64,000 bases of DNA from Ditylenchus dipsaci (Eukaryota; Nematoda; Chromadorea; Rhabditida; Anguinidae): NCBI GenBank assembly GCA_004194705.1, contig SADC01001373.1, positions 106,011 to 170,010 of the forward strand. The letters are read 5' to 3'. The position numbers were made by a program, and so were the translations under genes. Numbering within the stretch: position 1 is the first letter of the stretch; the number at the start of each line of letters is the position of its first letter. The notes beneath the pieces are model-generated. The model had not been told where the DNA came from. It ran no database searches and was given only the letters and a program-made list of their open reading frames with translations. This document shows, piece by piece, positions 22,976 through 35,364 of this stretch.

Positions 22976-24050
22976 ATCTTTTTAAGCTCGTCTGTTAATT
23001 ACTTCTAATATTTTTATATCGAATCCCATCAAGCCCTTTCAAACTTTTTTATAAAAATTTGGGCATCACATTCCACGTCGAAAGCAGAAATTACTACTCG
23101 CGACAAGATAAATAGGATATTACTTGGTTTATTTGTTTTATAAATACCGGCCGGTGCTTCGTCCCGATAGAGTTTCAGGTTAGGGACACCGGTTCGGCGA
23201 CAACTTTATCTCTTTTAACCCAAAACCCTCTTGGTTAAATATCTTGGTTACAAAGACGGGTGACTGAGGCATTGCGAGGCAAAAGTGTGATCAATCAGTG
23301 ATGAATGGTTAGCCATTAAGCAGGGCACACACCGATAGGAACACATGCATGCACCCAGTCAGACACCGAGGACAAAGCAAATAAGTTAGTGAAGAACAAA
23401 GATGGGGGATCTGAAAAGAGAGCATGACTCCCCAAAGAGACCAGATTTGCATAATTCTAGTCATCCATCTCGTCCCCACCACTCAAGTGCCTACAATTCA
23501 ACCCACACTAATCACCCCAACAAACAAATGACACAAATATTTTCGGGGGTGAAAATGGCGGAAATTTCAAAACATTTAATTGATTCAATACTTTACCATG
23601 GCAAAACATTCATGTGACATAACCCTGTTGATTCGCTTCCTCTAAAGTGACAAAATGAAATGCAAAATATAACTTTTGTTGTGAGAGAAATCGAAAATAG
23701 AAGCTAAAAGCACATTTAGGTCTTGAGTATAAAATATATCCACGCAGAGTGGCCAGGTGCTAGAAATCTTCTCATACTTGTGATTTCGAGCATGATGTCA
23801 AAAGAAACATGCGCGTTTTTTAAATTCTGAACAAAATTAATTAAAAAAAAACGTGAGGAGGTATCATGATATTCAGAAAAAAACATTACTTTTTCGGCGC
23901 GAATTCAAAATTTTTAAGGGACCATGTTCTTTAGGAAGGGGGCGGCAAATTGACTGTTCTGTTTTTTTGCTATTTTTTCATATTTTTTCGTTTCGTTTTT
24001 ATTTTATACTTTTATTTACTTTTGAAAATTTACTAATGTTTTAAGACCTT
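22976..24050. other. Noncoding
   Basis: Holds a GGCCGGTGCTTCGTCCCGAT segment near 23150 and T-rich tracts near 23960-24020. No exon or shared repeat is recognised. Confidence 0.4.
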
Positions 24051-24592
24051 TCTATATCAATCTAGACATTCCTGGTTTGTATTATCAGAAAATTTTAAGT
24101 AAAGAGAGGATGAAACTGAAGTGCAATACCAAAAGTATAAATTTCATAAGAACATTTTATATTACGGTTTTTATTTAGACTTTTGAATTATTTTGCACCA
24201 GCTTGTAGCCCTGAATCTCAGCTTTTTAACGAGCCATCAAACTCTGCTAAGCCATTCCCGAAATGTGAAAACCCATGCGTCTGAAAAAATAGAAGATTTA
24301 GGGGTTTTAAAGCAATTTAATTGTAATTTTTTCCAGCTCATTATTTTCCACTTTCCAGAAATGACTCAGCCAAGTTTGATAGCTTGTTAGAAAGCTGAGA
24401 CTTATGGCTACAAGCTGGTCCAAACAATTAAACAAATTACAATAAAAGTCGAAAATTGCAATATAAAATTTTCTGATGAAATTTAGACTTTTGCAAAAAT
24501 CTAAAAGCTTGGTATCGCACCTAAGTTTCATCCTTTCTTTACTTTTAAATTATCTGAAAATGTAAACCAAGAATGTCTAGACTGACATATAA
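24051..24592. mobile_element. Foldback element
   Basis: A near-continuous ~540-bp hairpin. CAATCTAGACATTCCTGGTT (24058) pairs with ACCAAGAATGTCTAGACTGA (24567), and CTTGTAGCCCTGAATCTCAG pairs with GCTGAGACTTATGGCTACAA. The arms are ~75-85% complementary, so it is an old insertion. Confidence 0.8.
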
Positions 24593-25508
24593 ATGTCCCA
24601 GGTATTTTTTAAAAAGTTCATAAAATTATAAATGAATAACGAAAAAGCATAAAAAATAGAAAAAGGAGCAACATGGTCAATTTGCTAAAAGAAATTTTAG
24701 CCCATTCTGTAGCTTTTGTGAGAGAAAATAAATCGATGATCTACAGTATCTCAGAGCTAACTGACCCAGATGAGCACAATACAAAAATAAAGCAATAAAC
24801 TTCCAAAATTCAGATGACAATGGCCAGTCACAAATAAACAATCAAAACATCCACTTTTTGTGCTTGCCTGCTCCTGAGCATGACTAATGCCCCTGGCTCT
24901 AGACAAAACAAATAAAATGGAGTATTGAAACTAGAATAAGTAGTAGTAGTGCTACTACTACTCAAACAACAACATTATTGATCCAGCAGTGGCCCCTAAT
25001 TTATTATTGTTCTGTTTGGTTGGTGCTGCCCCCTTAGTCTCAGTCTAAAAGTTAGCTGTTGCTCCAGTCTGCTTGTTCTTTTTTTCTTCCTCCTCTTCCA
25101 AAAAAACGGCACTCTTATTTCACACTCAAGTGAACTAGTGGAAATGTGATGCTATAAACAAAATCAGCAACACTAATACTTGGAAGTGTCCGACATTTTC
25201 ACTTCTGGCACTGGGTGGCTACTCAGATTCACAATTGGAAAAATTAATGAATGATATTTTTTCTGGTCATACAGCGTGTTTTAAGAAATTCGCTCCTTTT
25301 TAAAATGGCCAAGACTATTTTTCTAGATCGTTTTTCGAAATTCTGTCTTTACAGATCGATTTTTCTCACCGACAATATTTTTTAAAACACGATTTTTGCT
25401 TGGTCCCCTCTGTGGCTTGGCCCTTGCCCATCCAGCTACAGATTTGAAATCCCGCGGAATGTGTGGTAATAAAAAGTACTGTGATTATCTTCAAATATAT
25501 TGTGGCCA
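24593..25508. other. Noncoding, ends in a repeat fragment
   Basis: A GTAGTAGTAGTGCTACTACTAC palindromic triplet run lies near 24940. Bases ~25270-25420 match the repeat at 57-215 in reverse orientation. No exon is recognised. Confidence 0.45.
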
Positions 25509-27304
25509 GGACCCGTAGCAAATATCGATTATTATAATGTTTAAATATTTAGTCACTAAATAAAAGTGGCAAATCGGTAGCAAATATAGAAATCTAAACT
25601 CTGAATATTTAGACGCTACTTTCTCGGTAGCAAATAAAGAAGTAGAATTTAGCTGGCCAAACTCTAAATATTTACTCGGAGCAAATATCGAATTAGACTT
25701 TAGCCTTCAGCAAGTGGGATGCTAAACTCTAAATATTTAGTCGTAGCAAATATCGCGATCTAATGTTTGTTCCTCTTTGTTATTTTAAATCACCAATCAA
25801 CAAGTTCATGTTCACCAAAAACATCTCTTCTATAAATATCTAGTCTAAACGTCGAAAGAATTCCTGCCTTTCAATCACCATTCCACTCTTCCTCTGGCCT
25901 CGTTTTATTCAATCTAACTACATCAAAAATATTCACGCACAATTCGATTTCTCTCTTGAACCCCAGTAATTTGACGTCCTTGGTAGAGTTCCGGATCCGG
26001 CTGCTCATCTTCGTATTCCTCCTCCTCTTCAGGCTCAGGCATACGCAGCTCCACGGCCAGGTTGTGCAACACGCATGTTGAGAGGACCACATCAGCCAAG
26101 TGCTCTAGACTGAGACGAACTTCACTGTGAAGAATCGCGAAACGACGCTTCCACTGCCCAATCTTCTGCGCCACACAGACCCTAGTTCTCTTGTGCGCCT
26201 TGTTATATCTGAAAGATGATCATTAACGTAACGAATTTGTAAACATTTAATATTATCGACCTCATCTCACTTGCAGTTGACGGTCTGAGGAATGGAGTCA
26301 TGAGCCATTTCTTACACGGGTAGTTTGAATCACCCAAGAGCGAACCACCGATTTCATTATTCTGGGAAGCATCCCACAGAAGGCTCGAGCGAAGAATATG
26401 AGAATCATGTGCGCAACCAGGATGCTTCGCGACCGCGTTTGTGAACTGTCCCTCTGAGTTGACGACCACCTAAAAGGGACCAGGAGTATGGGTTGAAGGT
26501 CAAAGAATAAATCGAAAAGCACCTGAACATTGATTGAATGCCTGTTCTTTCTGTTAACGTAGTCCCTCTTAACCTCCTGATTCGGTGCTTGAATATGGAT
26601 GTGCGTTCCATCGATAAGCCCCACCACGTACGGAAATCCAGCAATTCCGTAGAACATCCGCTGCTCCTTGGCAATCTCCTGTAAAATAAAGTTAACAATG
26701 CCAAAAGAGTAGGAGAAAAGAACAAACCGCTTGAGTTGCGGGCATTTAGATGTATTAGTTTGCCTTCAAAGCCAGAGTCGCACAAAAACGCTTCACACAG
26801 TTGGAAATTGATCGCTGGCTCATAAATGGTTATTTTTATAAATCGTTTTTTCGTCGAAAAATACGCGAGCAACGGGAAAACAAATATGACAGGAAGAAAG
26901 AGCGATGAAAGTTGGTATAGGAACATAAATATCAAAAAGTAGGTCAACAAGGTAAAAAATAGACCGAAAACAGCCAAAAAGTTGTGTCTAAATAAATTTA
27001 GACAGCCCCCTACCGCCCCACTTTTTTACTGTAAAAATTTAGAGTTTAGTGCGTATATTTGCTACCAAAAGTGGAATTTAGACTCGATATTTGCTGCGAA
27101 AAGTAGAGGTCTAAAAAAAGTAGAGTCTACTTTTTAGAGTCTAATTATATTTGCTACCAAAAACCTAAATATTTAGACACTACTTTTAAAGTGGAATTTA
27201 GACAGCGATATTTGCTACCACTAATTTTCCGCCAATTTAGAGTTTAGACTTTAGCATGCTAAACTCTAAATTCTAATTGCTAAATCGATATTTGCTTCGG
27301 GTCC
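25509..27304 (-). mobile_element. PIF/Harbinger transposon
   Basis: Terminal repeats GGACCCGTAGCAAATATCGAT and ATCGATATTTGCTTCGGGTC(C) bound a 1.8-kb element. The subterminal zones on both sides are arrays of TAAATATTTAG and GTAGCAAATAT motifs. It encodes a HARBI1-type transposase on the minus strand. A 3-bp target duplication is not obvious. Confidence 0.85.
25923..26678 (-). pseudogene. Harbinger transposase (DDE_Tnp_4), catalytic Glu lost
   Basis: Cut-and-paste transposase. Exons: 26524-26678 (FPYVVGLIDGTHIHIQAPNQ, then YVNRKNRHSINVQ), 26261-26469 (VVVNSEGQFT, PGCAHDSHIL, LLGDSNYPCKKWLMTP) and 25923-26208 (YNKAHKRTRVCVAQKIGQWK, LHNLAVE, acidic tail, REYF stop). The splice phases join cleanly. 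The DDE residues are expected in IDGTH, GDSxYP and VExxFGxxK. The first two are present, but the third motif reads VAQKIGQWK, so the acidic residue is Ala. N-terminal exons upstream of 26678 were not recognised; the DNA there is frame-broken. Probably inactive. The separate DNA-binding partner gene typical of this superfamily was not found. Confidence 0.88.
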
Positions 27305-27365
27305 AGATTCGGGATCAGCGACCCAAATTACCTCTAAACTGGCCAAACAAGCCAAAAAAAATAGT

Positions 27366-27456
27366 GTGCCCTACGTGGGTTTGAACCTGCAACACCAAAA
27401 AACACCATTTTGGGCCAAAAACGCGAGCACTTACGCACTGCGCCATGGAAGCCACT
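27366..27456 (-). repeat. tRNA-derived SINE-like segment
   Basis: On the minus strand, CATGGCGCAGTGCGTAAGTG (A-box) is followed after ~45 nt by GCAGGTTCAAACCCACG (B-box). It has the same ATGGCGCAGTG opening as the copies at 5276-5371 and 43553-43640, so it is one family. Confidence 0.65.
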
Positions 27457-29580
27457 TTTTCAAACCTAAATGGCTTTCCCCCCCCTTTAACGGGATCCCG
27501 TTTTTCAGGATTTCGGGATTCATGGACGCAGGTCCGAAATTTTTAAGCTAAATTCAAAAAGTAAAAAGGCCAATAGATAAAGGAATGAAATAGGTTGTAA
27601 AATTTTCAACTATCAATTTTCGCTAAAAGTGGGTCAAAAGTTCGTTAAAAAAAAATTCCGAAATCCCGGATGCCAGCTCTACTAAAAAAACATCAAAAAT
27701 TTCGAAAAAAATCTTGTCTAAACCGGCCAATTCCATCATAAAAAAATAATATTTTTCTGGCCACAGATATTTAAAAATAGCCACAGAATATACTTTTCTG
27801 GCTGCAGAATATTATTACGCGACCACAAGAAAAAAATTCTGTCGGATTTCAAGTCTATGTCTAGGAAAAATACCATTCCCCAAAAATCTCAGCTAAAAAC
27901 TGTAGAAGACAGTAAATTTTCACACTTAACTTGGGCAATTACTAAAAAAATAATTCTGCCACAACTATCAGCTCTTAATTAGCCAAATTAAGGGTAAGAG
28001 ACAAAAGGCTGGTAAATGCATTTGGAGGATGAGCCTCCAGGCCGAACAAAACTCTCCGGAGACCAATAAAACTATTTATTGTTGGCGGTGAAAGGGTGTT
28101 GGTGCTCGTGGGTTGTAATCCATCCACACCCTCCAACCACTCAAAAACAGTTGTCATTTGCATAGGGGTTAAATTAATTAATCATTCACCTGTCCTCACC
28201 CCCACCCCTCCTGGCCAATACCGATCAATCCATCAAGGCCAGAGGTGTGTAGACTAACCCCTAGCCCAAATTAGCATTGGAGGCTAGCAACCACAAAAAG
28301 GGAAGAAGTAAAAAATAATTCTCTGTGGGAGACAACCCAAAAGAGGCTTATATTGGTGGTGGTTGGGCAGGGGGGATAAATAATTGAAGAGTGTGCCCAT
28401 CTGTTAACTATATACACACACAGCATGTGCTTGCCCATCTTTGTGGGCTTTCTTACAAATTATGTCTTTTGCGGTAGTAATGCAATCTAACCCAGCTGTA
28501 GAAGAACACATCTTGGTGCCGATAGACGTGTTTGGCTAATTTCAGTTTTGTTTTAGGTGGAATAGTTGACTCAGCATAATTTTCGTATTCCGAACCCTCC
28601 CAAAATGTCTTTAAAGGAACATACTTGTTGATGCAAATGAGAATTTGGCAAATTCAAATGCGCGCGGGACACTTCTCTTTCGTATCTCACTCTACTCTTT
28701 TGAGTCGTTTCGAGCGACTCCAGATTTAACCCATTTTAGGCGGAATTTTCGCCTTTTTTTTTGAATTTTTCATCGCATTATTTTGATAGCTTTTATGTAA
28801 GAACATTTTTGCACAAAAAAAAGTTCGTGGATGTTTGGGAGCTTAGACCTAAAAAAATTGATTTAAAAGGACAGGATGAGCATTAAAAACTGGTCTACGA
28901 TAAGCAATTACCGCAGTCGACCTCCGAAGTATTAAAATAAAAGGGTACAAGAGTACTCTCAGTAAACCGAGAAAGGTTAAATTACCCTTGTCCACCAAAG
29001 AAGTCAGATTTTGGTCAAATATTTTTTTTAGTTCCACCAAATCCCCCCCCCTCCCTCCCCAACAAAAATTAGTTTGTGTTACTAAAATTGCTTGGGATAC
29101 TAACCTGACGGTTGAGGTACCCTGTACGGGTTTAGGATACCAACTAGGTGCTTGCGGCACCATCCAAGAGGTCAGGGTTCCCTTCCAGTTATGGTTACGA
29201 TTCTAAATTCTCCTAGAGACATTCTGGCGCCCTAATTACGCATAACCTACCACATTGATATCACAACACCAAATAGCGCACCAATAATGGATTAAACGGA
29301 TTAAATAAAGTCGAAAGTGGGTATAACGACAAGCTAAAAAATGTTTCAGTCTAAGGCCGGAAATTTTTTTTGCCTCGATTTTTGAAAATTTTGAGCTCTG
29401 TTCTGATCAGAGTTAGGTGATGGTAATTAGCAGGCTTTTTATTGCCACATTTTTGGTAATTACCATGGCTCTACCATGGCTCTAGTAACTCTAGTTTTGA
29501 CAGTTTGGCTCCAAATAATGACGCCCCTTGTTTAAAATAGGGAGCGCGCTACATTGAGGCTTTGTTTAGAATTAGTTTAA
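27457..29580. other. Noncoding, with a fragment of the 35022 MITE
   Basis: Bases ~28610-28735 match one arm of the MITE at 35022-35225 and also 36975-37115 (GACACTTCTCTTTCGT, TACTCTTTTGAGTCG). A CAGTCGACCTCCGAAGTATT end lies near 28915. The remaining ~1.8 kb shows no exon or shared repeat. Confidence 0.45.
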
Positions 29581-30385
29581 CACTGGAAAGGCCGTCCGTG
29601 ACTTTTGTTTATTCTAGCACAGTTTTCATGCTGATTCTTTTGTTGCCGGTCGTTTTCTTATGAAGGATGGAAAAAATAGAGCAAAAAGCAGTTTAAACAA
29701 TTTGGTCCCATTAAACAATCGGGCCCATTTTTCGCCTTGGTCCCTTCCTGTTGAATTTTTGTGGTTTTTTTAGGCTCAGGCAAGGGTAGGCCAGCATGTG
29801 TTAGAAAAGACAAAAACATGCTTTCTCGATGTTAAAAAAAGTAAGAAAAACATGTTTGAGTCCGTCCTAACATACGCTGCCCTACCTTTGCCTAAGCCCT
29901 GAGCCTAAAAGTTAACAAGGGGACCAAGGCAAAAAATGGGCCCAAAAATTTCTAAACGACGTGATCTCAGGACATGTAGTTCGAAAGCACAATAAATTTC
30001 TTGGGAGACACATTTATGACTGTAATATGTCAAAATGACCGCAAGGATCTGATGTGCTCTTGGGTGGCTCTGAGTGGAAAATTTGGCAGGTCAGAAAATG
30101 GTGGTTTTGCGAGTTGGACGCTGGCTGTCTAAGCTTTCGCATACAGATTACAGCTCACATTGTTTGAAAGAGGAGATCCCTGCGGTAATTTGACATATCA
30201 CAGTCATGAATGTGTCTCTCAAGAAATTGATTGTGCCTTCGAACCACATGTCTTGAGATCACGTCGTTTAGAAATCGCTCGACTTTTTCCATCGTTCAAA
30301 AGAAAACGACGGGCAACAAAAGAATCAGCATGAAAAAATGAGCTAGAATAAACAAAAGTCACGGACGGCTTTCCCAGTGTTAGTA
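29581..30385. mobile_element. Nested foldback, AACACTGGAAAGGCCGTCCG ends
   Basis: AACACTGGAAAGGCCGTCCG (29580) and CGGACGGCTTTCCCAGTGTT (~30362-30381) are the ends. Inside are a TAGGCTCAGGC-family palindromic MITE (29720-29940) and a separate hairpin (29957-30272) with GACGTGATCTCAGGACATGT / ACATGTCTTGAGATCACGTC arms. Noncoding. Confidence 0.75.
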
Positions 30386-31097
30386 ATTTAGTTCGCTAAA
30401 TTATCTAGTTTTTATAAAGCGATAGGCAAAATTGGAGGTCTTGCGATTTTTGGGGCTAGAGTGTTATATCAGGACTAGCAAAAGCTTTCGAAAATGGAGT
30501 TAAAAACCTAAACCCTAGATAGAAACGAACGAGGAAGTGATGGTTTCTCGAGAGTCAACAGTATTGCAGATAAAATAAAGAGCCAAAGCTTGCATTGTGT
30601 TGCAGGCTTGAATTCACTAGCACAGCCAAATAATACCCCTCTGACACCTCACTACAACAATGAACAGACAAACTGTTGGAGCATCTCAAAAAGGATTTAA
30701 AGAAAATATATGTGTTATGTTTGAACACACTCTTTTGTTGGTTCGAGATTATTTAAAAAAAAGAAGAAGTCCATGGAAAAATAAACAAAGTAGCCAGCAT
30801 TTATTTATCCAAATTATAAAAAAACAAAACGAGGTAAGTAAAAACACACATACTTTCGCATATCCTCAAATTTATGCAGTTGGAGTGGATAAAGGTGGTG
30901 AGAAAGGGATTGAAGAATACTTTGAAGAGTAACAGCACTAGAGTGTCTTAGAAGAGTTACACGGATTTGTTAGTCACAGATGAGAATGATGAGAACGCAG
31001 AACAATAAGGTAGGAAAAATATTAGAGACAAGTTTGTGCAATTAAAGGATTAGAAGGAGGGATAATGCTAACCAACTACAAGGATGTTTGGCTTTTG
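30386..31097. other. Noncoding; one weak open frame
   Basis: A plus-strand frame from ATG 30660 to 30932 (90 codons, basic, KKRRSPWKN, acidic end) has no recognised motif and no supporting neighbour. It could be an exon, but I do not call it a gene. Confidence 0.35.
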
Positions 31098-31730
31098 AAT
31101 ATACAGGGCAACCCAACTTTTATTATTCATGACTCTTTCAGGAACTTGGGTTTGCAATAAGGGTGTTCGCGGGTGTATGGCTAGTTCGTACCAATTTTTC
31201 GTACAAAATTGTTGATATTTTTTAAAATTAAAGCACCTATTTCTGGATCCCTCAAGGAAGGCTATAATAGGGCTGTTATCTTAAAATGTTGAAATAAAGT
31301 AAATTTTGCCAAAAAATACAACTGATCATTTTTCATCAAAAAGTGACAATTCATCTAGTGTTTATTGAGATTTAAGCAACAAAAATGGCAGGAGTACACT
31401 ATTTGGCAAGAGCCGAAGCTTTTTTCAAGGCTAAGCACTTTTTAGGCCCTGAAAACAATAGAAAATGCGAAAAAGTGTGGGAAGGACATCTTTCGAACAA
31501 ACAATTTCGTTTGCCTTGCCTCCCTGTGGTTTTCGGTCATTTTTGGTGTTTTATCCTTTGGTCTTGGTCACTGGACATGCGCAAAAAGAGACTCTATATG
31601 CATTTTGATCAAGAGTCTTGCCCGGAATCATGTCTAAGGTAAGGAAGTACGAAGGGAGCTTGGTTGCTTGGGGTTGAGATGCACACACCCACATACCTCA
31701 CACACAAATCTCTCAAAGGTGACTCTGGAT

Positions 31731-32670
31731 TAGAGATAGAAATTTGCCTTTTTGCAATGTTGCGATGCGATGTTTTTTTAAAAAAAAAATTGCGATGCGA
31801 TGTGCGATATTTCGAAAAAATGAGGTGCGATACATTGCAGCGATGTGCGATGTTTTTCCCACCAGGACTCAAATCACCTTTATTATAACAACAACCAAAC
31901 AGATGAACATTTTAATACTCAAAATTCAACAGTGTAAGTTTCTTGTTCATAAATATTGATTGCTCTGCTTTCTCAAAACTCAGGTTGGATCTTCTTCAAA
32001 TCCATGACGCCACATTCGAGTTGATCAAGATCTTGTGGTTTGCCCTTCTTTCCTAGCAGCGCGGGTCTAGAAACATCCTAGAAAGTCCAAACTCGTTCCT
32101 CACATTTGCTCCAGCGCCGGCTCCTCAGGTCCTCAATATGGTTGTGCAGCCCTCTCTGAATTGGAAGTTGGACGGAAATCGGTTCATCTGCTCGACACAT
32201 TTTCCTTGAGGAAGCTTCCAACTGCTCCGGCACCTTTATCGACTTGTTCAACAGTGAGATGTCCCTTCAGATTTGCTGGCCCACGGTTCGGCATCGCAAT
32301 TGCTTTGTTGAAAGCATGACACTTTGCTTCTGTCGCTGACGTCTTTGTGAAGAGGAATTTGCTAGCTTCTTCTTCTTTCAGCTTGATTTTCCAGATGAGG
32401 ATCATTCTAGAGAAAAAAACATGAGGTACAGAAATATTACCAACAAAAAAGCAGAAAAAGCAATGAAACAAGGAAAAATGACGGAGAAAACAATGTTGAG
32501 AAATAAAACATTTTTTTGAAAAACAAAGTGCGATATTTTCAAAATTTGCGATGCGATGTGCGATATTTTTGAAAATTTGCATGCGATGTTGCGATGCGAT
32601 GTTTTTTGCCAAACTCGGTTGTGTGCGATGCGATGTTGCGATGCGATACATCGCATCGCCTCTATTTCTA
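31731..32670 (-). mobile_element. hAT transposon remnant with 8-bp target duplication
   Basis: TAGAGATAGAAAT and TCTATTTCTA ends are flanked by CTCTGGAT on both sides (31723-31730, 32671-32678). Removing the element restores the R1 sequence GTGACTCTGGATGCATAAA. Both subterminal regions are GCGATGCGATGTTGCGAT arrays. TAGAGNNNG-type ends plus a BED-finger fragment fit the hAT superfamily. Confidence 0.9.
32184..32405 (-). pseudogene. BED zinc-finger fragment of a hAT transposase
   Basis: About 73 codons read WKIKLKEEEASKFLF...EAKCHAFNKAIAMPNRGPAN and then LKGHL. The order aromatic, C, basic, NLKGHL is the BED-finger layout, but the second Cys of the CxxC pair reads Phe (CHAF) and only the first half of the domain pattern is kept. 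The DDE and C-terminal dimerisation parts are absent. Confidence 0.6.
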
Positions 32671-33284
32671 CTCTGGATGCATAAAATATGTATATATTAG
32701 AATTTCTTTATGCAGTAGGTCTCAGTTAACAAAAATACGTTCAAATTCTATCTTTTTAGGTTCAACAGAGGTGATTAAGTCAAAAAATGACTCAAAATTA
32801 CAGGAAGGATAAGACAAAACTAAAAATTTTTCGAAAAATGTCATTCCCACCCTTTTTTCGCATTTTCTATTGTTTCCAGCCCTTAAAAATGCAGTTTTGG
32901 CTCTGGCCAAATAGGGTACTTCAGCCCAAAAAATAAAGATTTTGTCGTCAAATCTCAAAAATTTAAAAGATTTGGAGTTCCAAATAAAGTACAAAGCAAA
33001 GTTTTGAAAAAATTTTAAAAATTAGGTTTGAAGAGCGTTTTAAATAAGTGGAAGTAAAAAAAATTGGATGACCCTGTATATGGATGTTTTTGGCTAATTG
33101 CGAGAAATATGGAGTGGAACAAGTAATTTAGTCAGCTAATAGCAAAATATGCTCTGAAACTAATCCACTAAACTAACAAGAGTTTCCGTGTTGTGCATGT
33201 AATGGAGAAATTTTTAATTAGCACATGTGTTTTTCGGAAGTAGACACTGGCTGAATGTGCGTGACATTGCCACCACTGATTTTT

Positions 33285-33770
33285 TTCCAGTTAAAGGAGG
33301 GTGAAAGCTGTTAAGAAGATAGTCTCGACACGAAAGGATTTATCCAAGTTTTGTATTATTTTTAAATGTGGTATTTTGAGCCATATTTTGTCGACAACTC
33401 AGTGTTGCAATGTCAAGCAAACTTGTGCATAACTAAAAGTTGGATCAGTATCATCAATATCCTAATTTCTGAATTCCTTCAAAAAATGTGCTAAAAATTG
33501 AAATATAATCGAAAGCTAATCAAACTTTGTTCAGTGGTTTTTCTTCCTCTTTCATCTTAATTTTTGGGGCATTTTTTGAAAAGATTCAGAAATTCTGATA
33601 TTGATGATGCTAGTCCAACTTTCAATTCTATACAAGTTTGTCCGACATCGCAACAGCGAGTTTTCGAAAAAATTTGGCTCTAAAATCACATTTAAAAGAC
33701 ACAAAAGTTAGATCCATTTTTTCGTGTCGAGACTATCTCCTTAACAGCTTTCACCCTCCTTTAAGATGTA
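33285..33770. mobile_element. Foldback element
   Basis: TTAAAGGAGGGTGAAAGCTG (33292) and CAGCTTTCACCCTCCTTTAA (33743-33762) end a ~480-bp hairpin. GATAGTCTCGACACGAAA pairs with TTTCGTGTCGAGACTATC just inside. AT-rich, noncoding. Confidence 0.85.
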
Positions 33771-34727
33771 AAACATGCTGGCATTAGCGTTTAGAAGGCT
33801 TTTGCAGCATGTAACGGCATTTTTTGTAAACAGAAACAGTTTTGCCACAAAAGAGCCGCAATTTTTGATAAAGCGCGATTTCTTTTGAAAATAGGGCGGA
33901 TGTATTTATGTCAAAAGTGTTGCAATTTACAAAAATAATCGATAAAATTGGAATAACTGCGGTTTTTGGACTTAACTGACGAAAAAACCAAAATGATGGT
34001 TAAAAATTGTTGGACTAGAAAAGATTAGAGGATACTATTATTACTGAGAATAAAACTAATTTAAGAGAACTTAAAAGAGAACTAGAACTTATTTTTTTGC
34101 TTTCCTAATGCTTATTATTTTGCTTTTTTTAGCGAAAATGCATAGTAGGCCCAATAATTATGAAAAATCGACGAAATAAGTATCTGTGATTACCAATTTG
34201 TGTTTTTTGACGCAAAATTGGCCTTAACTAAGCAAGAAAAGGAATTAGTTGCTGCATTTAGATCTGATACAAATTCAAAAACTTTGGCCCCACTGATAAA
34301 ATAAATTCAAATGCTTTTTGAACGATTTTTGAGACTAGACCAGTTTTTAAGAACCTAATTGATAATTTTTGAGTTAGCAATTTTTTCAATCGGCAAAAAT
34401 GCGACAAGTGAATGTTGTGTCTTTAGAGAAAATTCAAAATTATTACCATAAAGAAGAGTGTGGAAAAAATTCTTAGTCCTTGACCAGAACTAAGTTTCGT
34501 ATTTTGAGGGACGGTGTTATGTAGAGTTATGAGAAATCATAAGATGTAGTTTAAATCGGATTGCTTGTTTTTTATTAAAATCATCTGACTAAAAACACGC
34601 CAAAACTTCTTATTTATTGCAAATTTTAATTATAAAACATAGCGGAAGCTGGTTGGAAAACAAAAACATGTCTGTAATAAATTAAAGAAAACAAAATAGT
34701 CTGCAGTAATTACCATGTTCTGCGTGT
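33771..34727. other. Noncoding AT-rich stretch
   Basis: No exon or shared repeat seen in ~950 bases. Confidence 0.4.
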
Positions 34728-34806
34728 GTCCATAGTAAAGTGGATAAGTGACTGGTTCGAGGTCTGGATAAGTCCCATCAAGGTTAGGGGTTCGGATCCG
34801 CCTCGC
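34728..34806 (+). repeat. tRNA-like segment
   Basis: ATAGTAAAGTGGATAAGTGA resembles an A box. AGGGGTTCGGATCCGCCTCG resembles a B box with partial stem ends. Spacing and stem are imperfect, so this is a tRNA-derived repeat or decayed tRNA. Confidence 0.5.
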
Positions 34807-35021
34807 GGCAATGATGTATAATAAAATGCTGTTATAATGAGACTGAAAAATGTTCTGATGTTTCTATGTTTATTCTGAGCCAATTTTTTAGTAGATTGTA
34901 TTTTGTACAGATGTTTTCAGTTCATTTAGAACAATTTCTGGACTAGCGGTAGGTATGTCTCCGGTATAATTATATTTACTTTTAAGACGACTGTAACACA
35001 TGGTTTTAAATGAAGGACATT

Positions 35022-35225
35022 TGGCTTAAAGGACCATGGTTTTTGCGCGCAGTGGCATGACGAAAATTTGAGTTGGCGGGGGACACTTCTCTTTCGTCTC
35101 AAACTGTACTCTTTGGAGTAATGTCGAACGACTCCAAAGAGTACAGTGAGAGACGTAAGAGAAGTGTCCCCGCCAATTCAAATTTTCGTCATGCCACTGC
35201 GCGCAAAAACCATAGTCCTTTAAAA
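35022..35225. mobile_element. Near-perfect palindromic MITE
   Basis: TTAAAGGACCATGGTTTTTG and CAAAAACCATAGTCCTTTAA close a ~200-bp hairpin. The arms differ at only a few positions, including GACTCCAAAGAGTACAGTGA in the centre. Partial relatives are at ~28610-28735 and 36975-37115. High arm identity suggests a recent insertion. Confidence 0.9.
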
Positions 35226-35364
35226 AGCATATTTTTCCATTTTTTTTTAATTTTCGAGCATCCAAATATTCTATCGAAAAGCTGATTTCGCAAACAAAAT
35301 ATACGTTGGATAAAAGAACTTTATTTTTAAATTTAATCAAACAGGACAATCAAGAATAGGTTTT

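Larger units (their letters stand above)
31098..33082. mobile_element. Inverted-repeat element, TACAGGGTNATCCAA ends
   Basis: ATACAGGGCAACCCAACTTT on the left and AAATTGGATGACCCTGTATA on the right. The arms are partly complementary over ~350 bp (TTTTTAGGCCCTGAAAACAATA versus TTGTTTCCAGCCCTTAAAAA). An R1 module (~31565-32800) lies in the loop and is itself split by a hAT element at 31731-32670, so three layers are nested. Confidence 0.7.

Noticed and set aside
26690..26977. Hydrophobic N-terminus in front of the Harbinger transposase
   Set aside because: The FLFLPVIFVFPLLAY-like stretch is unlike any HARBI1 N-terminus and lies before the TTTTACAG acceptor of the first recognised exon; probably intron or decayed sequence.
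30660..30932. 90-codon basic open frame as a gene
   Set aside because: No recognised motif, start context or neighbouring exon; kept only as a note.
34728..34806. Functional tRNA gene
   Set aside because: A- and B-box-like sequences are present, but the acceptor stem and anticodon arm do not pair convincingly by eye.
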